DNA from: JAFAVN01 sp036378375
GTDB lineage: Bacteria > Verrucomicrobiota > Verrucomicrobiia > Chthoniobacterales > JAFAMB01
DNA length: 30,664 nucleotides
Reading direction: 5' to 3'
NCBI GenBank assembly: GCA_036378375.1
Contig: DASUWQ010000052.1
Location: 1 to 30,664 of the forward strand
In this document: in pieces, positions 23,943 through 30,554 of the stretch
How the letters are laid out: every line of letters starts with the position of its first letter
Numbering within the stretch: position 1 is the first letter of the stretch
Translations under genes and position numbers: made by a program
The notes under the pieces: generated by a model
What the model was told of the DNA's origin: nothing
What the model saw: only the letters and a program-made list of their open reading frames with translations
Databases searched by the model: none

Positions 23943-24953
23943 ATGTCTTTACTTGAGGTAGAAAATCTGCGGACTTCGTTTTACACCCGAGCGGGCGTGG
24001 TCAGGGCCGTCGATGGAGTGTCGTTCTCGGTTGATGCCGGTGAGACATTAGGAATTGTTGGTGAATCCGGATCGGGTAAATCGGTCACCTGTTATTCTAT
24101 TCTTGGGTTGATTCCGCAGCCGCCGGGACGCATCGAATCTGGCACTGCCAGATTTGACGGGGTTGATCTGCTAGCCTGCAAGGATAGCGAGCTGCGCCGG
24201 TTCCGCGGCAAACGGATCTCGATGATTTTCCAGGACCCGATGACGTCGTTAAATCCGTATCTTCGCGTGTCCGATCAGCTGATAGAGCCGCTGTTAGTTC
24301 ATGAGAGAGTTAGCCGGAGGCAAGCATTGAAAAGAGCGATCGCCAGCCTGGAGGAGGTGGGGATCCAGGATGCCGAGAGAAGAGTCCATCTTTATCCTCA
24401 TCAATTCTCCGGAGGCATGCGGCAGCGCGTGATGATCGCGATGGCTCTGATCAATCGGCCCGAAATTTTAATTGCAGATGAACCCACTACTGCGCTCGAT
24501 GTCACGGTTCAGGCTCAAATTCTGGAACTGATTCGCCGGCGACAGCAGGACCTGGGAACAGCGATCATCTTTATTACTCATGATCTCGGCGTGGTGGCGT
24601 CGTTTTGTCGTCGAGTAAATGTGATGTACGCCGGGCGCGTTGTGGAATCGGGATTTACTGAGGATATCTTCGGGTCGCCATTACATCCGTATAACGCAGC
24701 CCTGCAACAATCGATCCCAGCGCTGCACCGCAAAGGTGAATCACTTTTTACTATCCCGGGCGCCCCTCCGGACCTTAGCCGGGATATAAGCGGTTGTTCA
24801 TTTGCCCCTCGCTGTCCGTTTGCCGCTGACCTTTGCCGGAACAGTCCGACCAGTCTCGAAGAACCGATCGCTGGGCACAGTACCGCGTGTTTGCGGGTGC
24901 TCCGCGGTGAGGTCAACGATCTCCGATTAAAACCTGCTCTAGCTGCTGTATGA
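23943..24953 (+). CDS. oppD: Peptide ABC transporter ATP-binding protein (OppD/DppD type)
   Basis: The 336-residue ATPase has Walker A GESGSGKS (40-47), Q-loop in MIFQDPMTSLNP, signature SGGMRQR (from S156), Walker B LIADEPTT (D179, E180) and the switch His in FITHDLGVV. The C-terminal oligopeptide-transporter extension has the family's four-cysteine pattern (GCSFAPRCPFAADLC and a later C). It energises OppBC together with the OppF-like partner. Its stop overlaps the start of the next gene (atga). The start codon lies directly against the end of a palindromic repeat with no purine-rich Shine-Dalgarno, so translation initiation here deserves attention. Confidence 0.93.
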   Translation: MSLLEVENLRTSFYTRAGVVRAVDGVSFSVDAGETLGIVGESGSGKSVTCYSILGLIPQPPGRIESGTARFDGVDLLACKDSELRRFRGKRISMIFQDPMTSLNPYLRVSDQLIEPLLVHERVSRRQALKRAIASLEEVGIQDAERRVHLYPHQFSGGMRQRVMIAMALINRPEILIADEPTTALDVTVQAQILELIRRRQQDLGTAIIFITHDLGVVASFCRRVNVMYAGRVVESGFTEDIFGSPLHPYNAALQQSIPALHRKGESLFTIPGAPPDLSRDISGCSFAPRCPFAADLCRNSPTSLEEPIAGHSTACLRVLRGEVNDLRLKPALAAV

Positions 24954-25930
24954 TGGTTTTCCTTTCTCTCCGAGATCTCAAAACCCACTTTCCGATTTAT
25001 CGCGGACTGGTAGCCCGCCGGCAGATCGGTTCAGTCAAAGCGGTGGACGGCATAACCATCTCCCTGCAAAAAGGCGAAATCCTTGGATTGGTTGGTGAGT
25101 CTGGGTGCGGCAAATCGACCCTGGCGCGGACGATTATGCAGCTTGTCCGCAGCACGGATGGTGAAGTGTTTTTGCAGGGTAAGGGGCTTTCGGAGCTAAG
25201 TGCTCGCGCGGTCCGCGCTGCCAGAGTCGATTTTCAAATGATCTTCCAGGATCCTTACGCATCTCTCAATCCGCGGATGACCGTGTTCGATACTTTGTCG
25301 GAAGCGATCAGGACTCGGCAGAAATACCGGCGCAAAGAGATGGTGGCTAAGGTCGGTGAGTTAATGGAGATGGTGGGCTTACCGGCGAATCAAATGCTGC
25401 GATATCCGCACGAATTCTCTGGCGGCCAACGCCAACGTATCGCAATCGCGCGAGCCTTAGCACCGCAACCAAAACTCGTGATTGCGGACGAGCCCGTGTC
25501 AGCCCTAGACGTATCGATTCAATCCCAAATCCTGAATCTGATCTTGAAATTATGCCGCGAGATGGAGCTCACCATGATTTTCATCTCTCACGACATTTCC
25601 GTGGTAAAATATATCTCTGACCGAATCGCAGTGATGTATTTAGGGAAACTGGTTGAGATCGGGCCGGCTACCGAAGTGGTCGAACGTCCTTTACATCCGT
25701 ACACCCGGGCATTGGTTAGCGCCGTCCCGATTCCCAATCCACAATTGGAGCGGCAACGCCAACGCATTATTTTGCAAGGCGACCCGCCGTCGCCGCTTAA
25801 TCCGCCGACCGGTTGCAGTTTCCATCCGCGCTGTCCGTTTGCGATCGAGGAATGCAGACTCAAAGCCCCGGACCTGGCTGAGAAAGAGGAACGCCGGTTC
25901 GCCGCCTGTATTCGTGTCGGGGAAATCTAA
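24950..25930 (+). CDS. oppF: Peptide ABC transporter ATP-binding protein (OppF/DppF type)
   Basis: The 326-residue ATPase has Walker A GESGCGKS (49-56), MIFQDPYASLNPR, signature SGGQRQR (from S157), Walker B VIADEPVSALDV (E181) and FISHDISVV. The C-terminal extension with GCSFHPRCPFAIEEC and a final Cys is typical of OppF/DppF. The early segment KTHFPIYRGL and the basic linker before the Rossmann-like part distinguish the F from the D subunit. It overlaps oppD by 4 bp (atga); the next codon is also ATG, so the start may be 24953. It is the last gene of the operon and is followed by a half copy of the operon's palindromic repeat. Confidence 0.93.
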   Translation: MMVFLSLRDLKTHFPIYRGLVARRQIGSVKAVDGITISLQKGEILGLVGESGCGKSTLARTIMQLVRSTDGEVFLQGKGLSELSARAVRAARVDFQMIFQDPYASLNPRMTVFDTLSEAIRTRQKYRRKEMVAKVGELMEMVGLPANQMLRYPHEFSGGQRQRIAIARALAPQPKLVIADEPVSALDVSIQSQILNLILKLCREMELTMIFISHDISVVKYISDRIAVMYLGKLVEIGPATEVVERPLHPYTRALVSAVPIPNPQLERQRQRIILQGDPPSPLNPPTGCSFHPRCPFAIEECRLKAPDLAEKEERRFAACIRVGEI

Positions 25931-26075
25931 CCGCGAATGGACACGCGAAGGACCGCGAATTAAGGGTGGAAAACCAAAGACGAACCGCAGATCGATCCTC
26001 CTTCGCTAAACCAGGAGACAAAGTATTTGCAGGGCGAAAGCTTCGCAGGACAAGCTGCAGATTTACGCAGATCGA
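25925..26075. repeat. Half copy of the operon palindrome with 65-bp insert
   Basis: taaccgcgaatggacacgcg, gaaccgcagatcgatcctcc and gcagatttacgcagat form a left arm like that at 16825, with the same 65-bp insert (25988-26059). The right arm is missing: the sequence passes into REP-like units at 26155. It begins inside or immediately after the oppF stop. Confidence 0.75.
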
Positions 26076-26154
26076 TTGAGCGTCGGTTCCAATTCAGGGA
26101 GTTTGTTCGAGAGACGGGATGCGGTGATTCGTCATTAACGCGTCGTCCGACCCA

Positions 26155-26265
26155 ACCGGAGGGGCGTCGCATTCCGCTTTGCAGTTCTATTGCTCGTCGA
26201 CGCTGACAGATGTTACAGCATCGGCGTTCGAATAGACGCGGCGCCCGGTAACGGCCACGGGACGT
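26155..26265 (+). repeat. REP-like unit left of the RAYT gene
   Basis: A unit from aaccggaggggcgtcgcatt to agacgcggcgcccgg that can fold on its terminal complementary ends (ggggcgtcgc/gcggcgcc), with an inner pair gatgctg-like gctgacagatgttacagc. It is about 90 percent identical over roughly 130 bp to the unit at 26996-27115, in the same orientation, and inverse to the unit at 26815-26910. Confidence 0.8.
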
Positions 26266-26346
26266 TGAAAACAGGAAGACGCGCGTGGAATTTGTCGCGA
26301 GTTGAGAACCCGCTTGTAAGAATTATAGAACGTATTAAAATAAAGT

Positions 26347-26352
26347 TATAAT
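26347..26352 (+). promoter_or_regulatory. Consensus -10 box before the RAYT frame
   Basis: An exact tataat lies in an AT-rich island (about 26320-26357) that contrasts with its GC-rich surroundings. No good -35 is found at 17 nt (tataga). If used, transcription would begin near 26358-26360, inside the 5' extension of the transposase frame. Confidence 0.35.
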
Positions 26353-26410
26353 TATACGTCCCCAGAAACATCCGCCTCATCGCTCTTCTCTGGAACGTGA
26401 AGCGATCATC

Positions 26411-26809
26411 TTGCTCCTTACAATCTGTACGAAGAACAGAAAACGAATCCTCGCCAGCGATGAAATGCATCGTCTTTTACGCGCGTCCTGGGAGGTTCAC
26501 GATGATTATCCGGTCGGTCGCTACGTCATTATGCCGGAACATATTCATCTTTTTATCGGAGAGAACGACACTTCATTTGTCTCTTTACCGGATTGGGTCG
26601 CCAAATGGAAAGGTTATGTGACTCGCCGGTGGCGGTGGTATAGCGATCGGCCAATCTGGCAGCGAAGTTTTTGGGACCGCCAACTTCTTGGCTCTGCCGC
26701 GTATGAGTCAAAATGGATTTATGTTCGGTGGAATCCTGTACGTTATGGGTTGGTTGATCATCCGGATGATTGGCCGTTCCAGGGAGAGAAGGTCATTCTG
26801 CGGTGGTGA
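26411..26809 (+). CDS. REP-associated tyrosine transposase (RAYT, IS200/Y1 family), start codon unclear
   Basis: The frame encodes an IS200-like Y1 transposase of the RAYT group: LLTICTKNRKRIL, then VGRYVIMPEHIHLFIGE with the HUH metal motif HIH, WQRSFWDRQL, and the tyrosine helix YESKWIYVRWNPVRYGLV, where the Tyr before xWNPVR is the likely nucleophile. Such enzymes act on single-stranded REP hairpins. The in-frame sequence upstream (RPQKHPPHRSSLEREA) still looks like this protein family back to about 26354. That 5' stretch has no ATG, GTG or TTG before the stop at 26336; only CTG 26390 and TTG 26411 are available. The gene is either started at TTG with a shortened N-terminus or has lost its start. 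REP-like units flank it on both sides. Confidence 0.85.
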   Translation: MLLTICTKNRKRILASDEMHRLLRASWEVHDDYPVGRYVIMPEHIHLFIGENDTSFVSLPDWVAKWKGYVTRRWRWYSDRPIWQRSFWDRQLLGSAAYESKWIYVRWNPVRYGLVDHPDDWPFQGEKVILRW

Positions 26810-26814
26810 CACAT

Positions 26815-26910
26815 TCCCGGGGCGTCGCGTCTATCCGAACTCGGCAGCTAATCTGTCTTGTCGGCGTCGACGAGCGATAGAACTACAACGTGGAATGCGA
26901 CGCCCCTCCG
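26815..26910 (-). repeat. REP-like unit right of the RAYT gene, inverse orientation
   Basis: It begins cccggggcgtcgcgtctatc and ends ggaatgcgacgcccctccg, the reverse complement of the unit at 26155. It thus forms an inverted pair around the transposase, as in known REP/RAYT loci. It starts 6 bp after the transposase stop. Confidence 0.8.
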
Positions 26911-26995
26911 ATTAGGGGCGGTGGATCGCGTTGGGTGATTGGGGAACTCCGAGGCCTTGAATGTGTTGATTGGTTGCTGACGTGTTGTCCTACCC

Positions 26996-27115
26996 AACCG
27001 GAGGGGCGTCGCATTCCGCTTTGCATTTCTATTGCTCGTCGATGCTGACAGATGTTGCAGCATCGGCGTTCGAATAGACGCGACGCCCCAGAACGGTCAC
27101 GGGGCGTTGAAAAGC
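26996..27115 (+). repeat. Second direct REP-like unit downstream of the RAYT
   Basis: It starts with aaccggaggggcgtcgcatt, and its palindromic core reaches agacgcgacgcccc at 27090. The homology to the left unit continues through cacggggcgttgaaaa to about 27113, so the repeated block is longer than the palindrome. It ends just before the stop of the aldo/keto reductase gene. 26911-26995 has no recognisable feature. Confidence 0.8.
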
Positions 27116-27122
27116 AGATCCA

Positions 27123-28103
27123 CTAAATTCCCAACACCTGACGCGGTTGATAGGGTTCCTCCAAATACCCAATGTCCTCTTGAGTTAATCGAACCTCGAG
27201 TGCTTTCACCGCTTCCGGCAAATGATGCGGTTTAGTTGCTCCGATAATGGGAGATGTAATTTCCGGCTTGTGCAGCATCCACGCCAACGCAATCTGGGCG
27301 TTGCTAACGCCGCGTTTCTTGGCCAGGTCGATGACTCGATCGACTACCTCGTAGTCGCTCTCTTGGGAGTATAATCGTTGAGCAGAGGCATCTGTTTTGG
27401 CGCGCACGGTTTCGGCCTCTGCGGAACGTGGTCGGTTTCCGGCCAGGAAACCACGAGCTAACGGACTCCAAGGAATAACGCCGACGTTTTCTTCGCGGCA
27501 GAGTGGGATCATCTCACGTTCTTCTTCCCGGTAAACCAGGTTGTAATGGTTCTGCATCGAGACAAATCGAGGAAAACTGTTGGCTTTGGCGACAGAGAGA
27601 AATTTGGCGAATTCCCAGGCAGCCATGCTGGAGGCCCCAAGATAGAGAACTTTACCTTGTTTGATGAGATCGGTTAGCGCTTCCAGGGTTTCTTCCATTG
27701 GTGTGGAATGGTCGTACCGGTGGATCTGATAGAGATCGACGTAATCGAGGCCCAGACGCTGGAGGCTCGCATCGATCGCATGCCGGATATGTTTCTTCGA
27801 TGTACCGCGCTCGTTCGGACTGGTTCCAGTCGGACAAAATACTTTCGTGGCGATAACGGCCTGTTCTCTGGGCAGACCTAGTTTCTTCAATGCCCGGCCG
27901 GTAACTTCTTCGCTCATACCTTGGGAATACAAATCGGCCGTATCGAAGAAATTGATCCCGGCTTCGATTGCCTGCTGGTAAAAGGGGAGGGCAGCTTCTT
28001 CGTCGAGAATCCATGCCCGCGTTTTTGAACTCCCGTAGCTCATGCAGCCTAAGCAGACCCGCGACACTTTGAGTCCGCTATTCCCGAGGCACACGAAATC
28101 CAT
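27123..28103 (-). CDS. Aldo/keto reductase
   Basis: The 326-residue protein carries the complete AKR tetrad: D54 and Y59 in NFFDTADLYSQG, K87 in VIATKVF and H128 in DLYQIHRYD. The NADP-binding half shows GVIPWSPLARGFL and SPIIGATKPHHL. The long form with LGLDYVDLYQIH and a TPMEETLEAL segment resembles the YajO/YghZ-type reductases. It should reduce aldehydes or ketones with NADPH in the cytosol; the physiological substrate is unknown. The gene is monocistronic and convergent with the RAYT cluster, its stop only about 10 bp from the last REP-like unit. The start is ATG 28101-28103. Confidence 0.9.
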   Translation of the reverse strand: MDFVCLGNSGLKVSRVCLGCMSYGSSKTRAWILDEEAALPFYQQAIEAGINFFDTADLYSQGMSEEVTGRALKKLGLPREQAVIATKVFCPTGTSPNERGTSKKHIRHAIDASLQRLGLDYVDLYQIHRYDHSTPMEETLEALTDLIKQGKVLYLGASSMAAWEFAKFLSVAKANSFPRFVSMQNHYNLVYREEEREMIPLCREENVGVIPWSPLARGFLAGNRPRSAEAETVRAKTDASAQRLYSQESDYEVVDRVIDLAKKRGVSNAQIALAWMLHKPEITSPIIGATKPHHLPEAVKALEVRLTQEDIGYLEEPYQPRQVLGI

Positions 28104-28189
28104 GGCGACACCTTAAACCTAGAACATGTGTCTTGCCGATGATCTAAATTTTTATTGAGGCCGCCATAGACGGGCGCTACTAGTGCGCC

Positions 28190-29008
28190 GTGCCTTGGCC
28201 ACGTGTTCAATGGGGCGTTGGTTCTAGCGCCTTTTTTTCGCTTGTTCAGATGGCGGCCAGCCTGGTTACGCTTTGTCCGCAGAGCGGTAGCGCTTCTTTC
28301 GCGGGTCCGCCGACTGTGTTTAAAACCGTCATCCCAGAACTGATTACCTGTGAGCAGCTGGTAACGGTCACGACAAACAGCTGGGATGATCTCAACGCGA
28401 CAGTTAGCCTTTATGAACGCACAGGTAGCGCCGGATCGATGTGGCGGCGGTTCGGCAATCCTTTTCCAGCGGTAATTGGAAAGAGTGGCCTTGCCTGGGG
28501 GATTGGGCTGCATGGCACCGGTAAACCCGCTGAGCCTGAAAAACGGGAAGGAGACAAGAAGGCACCGGCCGGAGTTTTCCGATTCGGTGACGTATTCGGT
28601 ACGGCTCGTCCGGAACAAGTCCGTTTTCTCCGTCTACCCTACCTGCAGGTTACAACGACCACGGAAGCAATCGATGATCCGAACTCAAAGTATTATAACC
28701 AGGTAGTTGACCGGAGAGCGGTTTCTAATCCGGACTGGGCGAGCTCCGAATCGATGGTAAAGGTCGGTGGCCGGTACCGTCTTGGAGTGATCATCAGGCA
28801 TAATACGGCTGCTTATCCAGGATTTGGTTCGTGCATCTTTTTTCATGTTTGGGACCCGAAGTATTCCGGGACTACTGGTTGCACCGCTACCAGCTATGAT
28901 CATCTGATTCGATTGTTGCGCTGGCTTGACCGCAAAAGGAATCCTCTGATCGTGCAGCTTCCTAAGGACGAATACCAACAGCTCAAACCGCGTTGGGGAC
29001 TACCCTGA
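28190..29008 (+). CDS. L,D-transpeptidase family protein (YkuD-like, COG3786 type)
   Basis: The 272-residue product has an N-terminal export signal (hydrophobic stretch about 8-27, possible cleavage after GSASFA). The catalytic L,D-transpeptidase region shows H219 in CIFFHVW and the nucleophile C231 in SGTTGCTA, spaced as in the HX(about 12)-TTGC form of COG3786 proteins rather than the SHGC of ErfK/YbiS. Earlier conserved pieces are GKSGLAWGIGLHG, EGDKKAPAGVFRFG and GVIIRHNTA. It probably crosslinks or modifies peptidoglycan, or attaches proteins to it, in the periplasm. The start is GTG 28190; ATG 28250 would cut into the signal sequence. It is divergent from the aldo/keto reductase. Confidence 0.82.
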   Translation: MPWPRVQWGVGSSAFFSLVQMAASLVTLCPQSGSASFAGPPTVFKTVIPELITCEQLVTVTTNSWDDLNATVSLYERTGSAGSMWRRFGNPFPAVIGKSGLAWGIGLHGTGKPAEPEKREGDKKAPAGVFRFGDVFGTARPEQVRFLRLPYLQVTTTTEAIDDPNSKYYNQVVDRRAVSNPDWASSESMVKVGGRYRLGVIIRHNTAAYPGFGSCIFFHVWDPKYSGTTGCTATSYDHLIRLLRWLDRKRNPLIVQLPKDEYQQLKPRWGLP

Positions 29009-29027
29009 TGTGTGTGCGAGAGAGGCG

Positions 29028-29442
29028 CTTCGTACTCGGTCCTCCTCCCAACTGGAGCGCCGCCTGGCTTGCAAGGTGGAAGCGGTCGGTACGATGGAGG
29101 GGAGCCGCTTTTACCCGGACTCCGTCTGTACGCACATTCTTGAAACCCCGCGTTTACTAGTGGGCGGGTGCGGGCAGGCGGCTCCCGCGAACGTCTCCTA
29201 ATGCCCCCTCAACCCACCGCGCTTCACGTCGTTTCCACAAATGCAACGCGATAAGCCAAACCGCATCGTGGGACGTTTCCGGGAGCCGCCTGCTAGACAA
29301 CGTCTCAGAAATACGACGGTTGTTTACACAATCAGCTCAGGTTCCGGGCCACGTTCAAAAGCGGCTCCCCTCCAGACGTCGCGAACCGGTCGGGCTTCGC
29401 AAGCGAGACAACGCTCCACGAAAAGACGAGAACGATTACGAG
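29028..29442. repeat. Diverged nested palindrome, relative of 13366-13784
   Basis: The arms 29095-29112 (tggaggggagccgctttt) and 29357-29374 (aaaagcggctcccctcca) are perfect inverse copies, as are the aggcggctccc arms at 29174-29194 and 29273-29293 apart from a few changes. Outside lie worn tcgtcctcg-type arms, cgtactcggtcctcctccc near 29031 and aaaagacgagaacgattacg near 29421. The 446-bp gap holds nothing else. Confidence 0.75.
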
Positions 29443-29454
29443 CCCGTTGCGTCT

Positions 29455-29796
29455 TTAGCTCTCCACGAACGCCTTCAATCTCGTCAGAGCTTCGTCCCAT
29501 TGCTCAGAAACGCGCTCGAGATAAGACTGAAGCTCTTTCAGAGGTTCAGATCGGAACTCAAACAGGCTTTCCCGTCCAACTCGAATACTCTGAACCACCC
29601 CGGCATCTTCGAGTACCCGAAGATGCTTAGTGATGGCCTGCCGCGTCAGCGTCGAATCTTCGGCCAGCCGAGAGATCGATCGAGGAGTCCCGGTCGACAG
29701 TTTTTCAATCAATGCCAGCCGGGTTTCTGCACCTAACGCCGCAAAAACAGCCGCTCGGACCTTGAGCGCAACCCGCTGCTTAGCGCCTCGACTCAT
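29455..29796 (-). CDS. ArsR-family HTH transcriptional regulator
   Basis: The 113-residue protein has a winged helix of the ArsR/SmtB group: RAAVFAALGAETRLALIEKL, then SISRLAEDSTLTRQAITKHLRVLEDAGVV (recognition helix) and the wing SIRVGRESLFEF. It has no cysteine, so it is not a metal sensor of the classical type. It is the second gene of a two-gene operon, 4 bp after the SRPBCC gene. ArsR regulators paired with SRPBCC genes are usually autoregulators of their operon. The two GCAAC-N6-GTTGC sites upstream of the operon are its probable targets. Confidence 0.88.
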   Translation of the reverse strand: MSRGAKQRVALKVRAAVFAALGAETRLALIEKLSTGTPRSISRLAEDSTLTRQAITKHLRVLEDAGVVQSIRVGRESLFEFRSEPLKELQSYLERVSEQWDEALTRLKAFVES

Positions 29797-29800
29797 CGCT

Positions 29801-30253
29801 CTAGGGCCTCTGTTTGAGGTGGTTCTCGATATTGGTCATTTGCTCAGTCCAACCATCTTCATTCATTCTGAATGCTTCGAATCGGCGATTCTTGGGCAGC
29901 GTATCAAATCCTGATTCCGTGAGATACAGGACTGTCCGTTTATCCTTCGGCTCGAGCCTGAACTCGACCAGAGTGGCAGGCTCGTTTGAATAGTCGACCT
30001 TGGGGTCAACCGCATAAGGGTGCCAGGTGAACGAAAATAGGCGTTCAGGTTCCATCTTTTGTACCGCCGCCTCCCACTTGAGATGTTCATAACCGGGGTA
30101 GGTGATATGGCCGGTGGAGACTTCTCCGGGCATGAACGGGCCATCCAATTTGACCCTAAACCATTCACCAAATTCACGATAGTCAGTTAACGCGCGCCAC
30201 ACTCTGGAAACGGACGCATTGAGTTCAATTCGTTTTTCGATGACGTTAGACAT
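29801..30253 (-). CDS. SRPBCC (AHSA1-like) family protein
   Basis: The 150-residue protein has the START-like fold of the Aha1 C-terminal/SRPBCC group: IEKRIELNASVSRVWRALTD, EFGEWFRVKLDGPFMPGE, RLFSFTWHPYAVDP, ATLVEFRLEPKDKRTVLYLTESGF and GWTEQMTNIENHL. Such proteins bind hydrophobic ligands in a deep pocket; the ligand is unknown here. I chose ATG 30251-30253 over a TTG 6 bp upstream because the family begins there. The start codon lies 2 bp from an operator palindrome and there is no Shine-Dalgarno, so the mRNA may be nearly leaderless. It forms an operon with the ArsR gene 4 bp downstream. Confidence 0.88.
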   Translation of the reverse strand: MSNVIEKRIELNASVSRVWRALTDYREFGEWFRVKLDGPFMPGEVSTGHITYPGYEHLKWEAAVQKMEPERLFSFTWHPYAVDPKVDYSNEPATLVEFRLEPKDKRTVLYLTESGFDTLPKNRRFEAFRMNEDGWTEQMTNIENHLKQRP

Positions 30254-30255
30254 AT

Positions 30256-30271
30256 GCAACTATTTGGTTGC
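30256..30271 (-). promoter_or_regulatory. Operator 1 (GCAAC-N6-GTTGC) at the SRPBCC start
   Basis: The perfect 5-bp-arm palindrome gcaactatttggttgc lies 2 bp upstream of the ATG, downstream of the putative -10 box TAACCT (30277-30282). A bound repressor here would block initiation or early elongation. Confidence 0.65.
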
Positions 30272-30276
30272 TGGCC

Positions 30277-30304
30277 AGGTTAGTGAGGTTTCTTGGATAT
30301 GCAA
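30277..30304 (-). promoter_or_regulatory. Putative promoter of the SRPBCC-arsR operon
   Basis: On the minus strand TTGCAT (30299-30304) and TAACCT (30277-30282) are 16 nt apart. The -35 overlaps operator 2, and operator 1 covers the probable start point (about 30270). The expected leader is only about 15 nt. Confidence 0.4.
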
Positions 30305-30316
30305 CCTTTTTGTTGC
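30301..30316 (-). promoter_or_regulatory. Operator 2 (GCAAC-N6-GTTGC)
   Basis: gcaacctttttgttgc repeats the arms of operator 1 with a different spacer, 45 bp centre to centre, and both are preceded by atat on the plus strand. It overlaps the putative -35 box of the operon. Confidence 0.65.
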
Positions 30317-30346
30317 GGTTTTTTCCGAGAGACCTCGCTCGGACAC

Positions 30347-30481
30347 CCTCGTAATCGTCCTCGTTCTCGACTCTGTACCTACCGCTCATTATCTCCCTAA
30401 TTAATGTTGCGGGACTGAATTCAGCCGGTTAGCGGGTCCCGCCTTTATCGAGGACGAGGACGACGACGAAGGACGATTACG
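30347..30481. repeat. Small nested palindrome with tcgtcctcg outer arms
   Basis: The outer arms 30347-30369 (cctcgtaatcgtcctcg...) and 30449-30481 (cgaggacgaggac...ggacgattacg) are inverse. Between them a perfect 7-bp stem gcgggac (30409-30415)/gtcccgc (30436-30442) is followed by ctttat. That inner hairpin might act as a terminator, but the element sits between two diverging promoters, so a repeat origin is more likely. Confidence 0.7.
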
Positions 30482-30554
30482 ACTATGTCTCTTATCTCCT
30501 CCGTCTTCCCCGTCCTTGACTATCCCAGAAAAAAAGGGAATACGGCGGAAACAG

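Noticed and set aside
30409..30448. Intrinsic terminator from the gcgggac/gtcccgc hairpin
   Set aside because: Loop of 20 nt, short T run and position between diverging promoters; better explained as the centre of a palindromic repeat.
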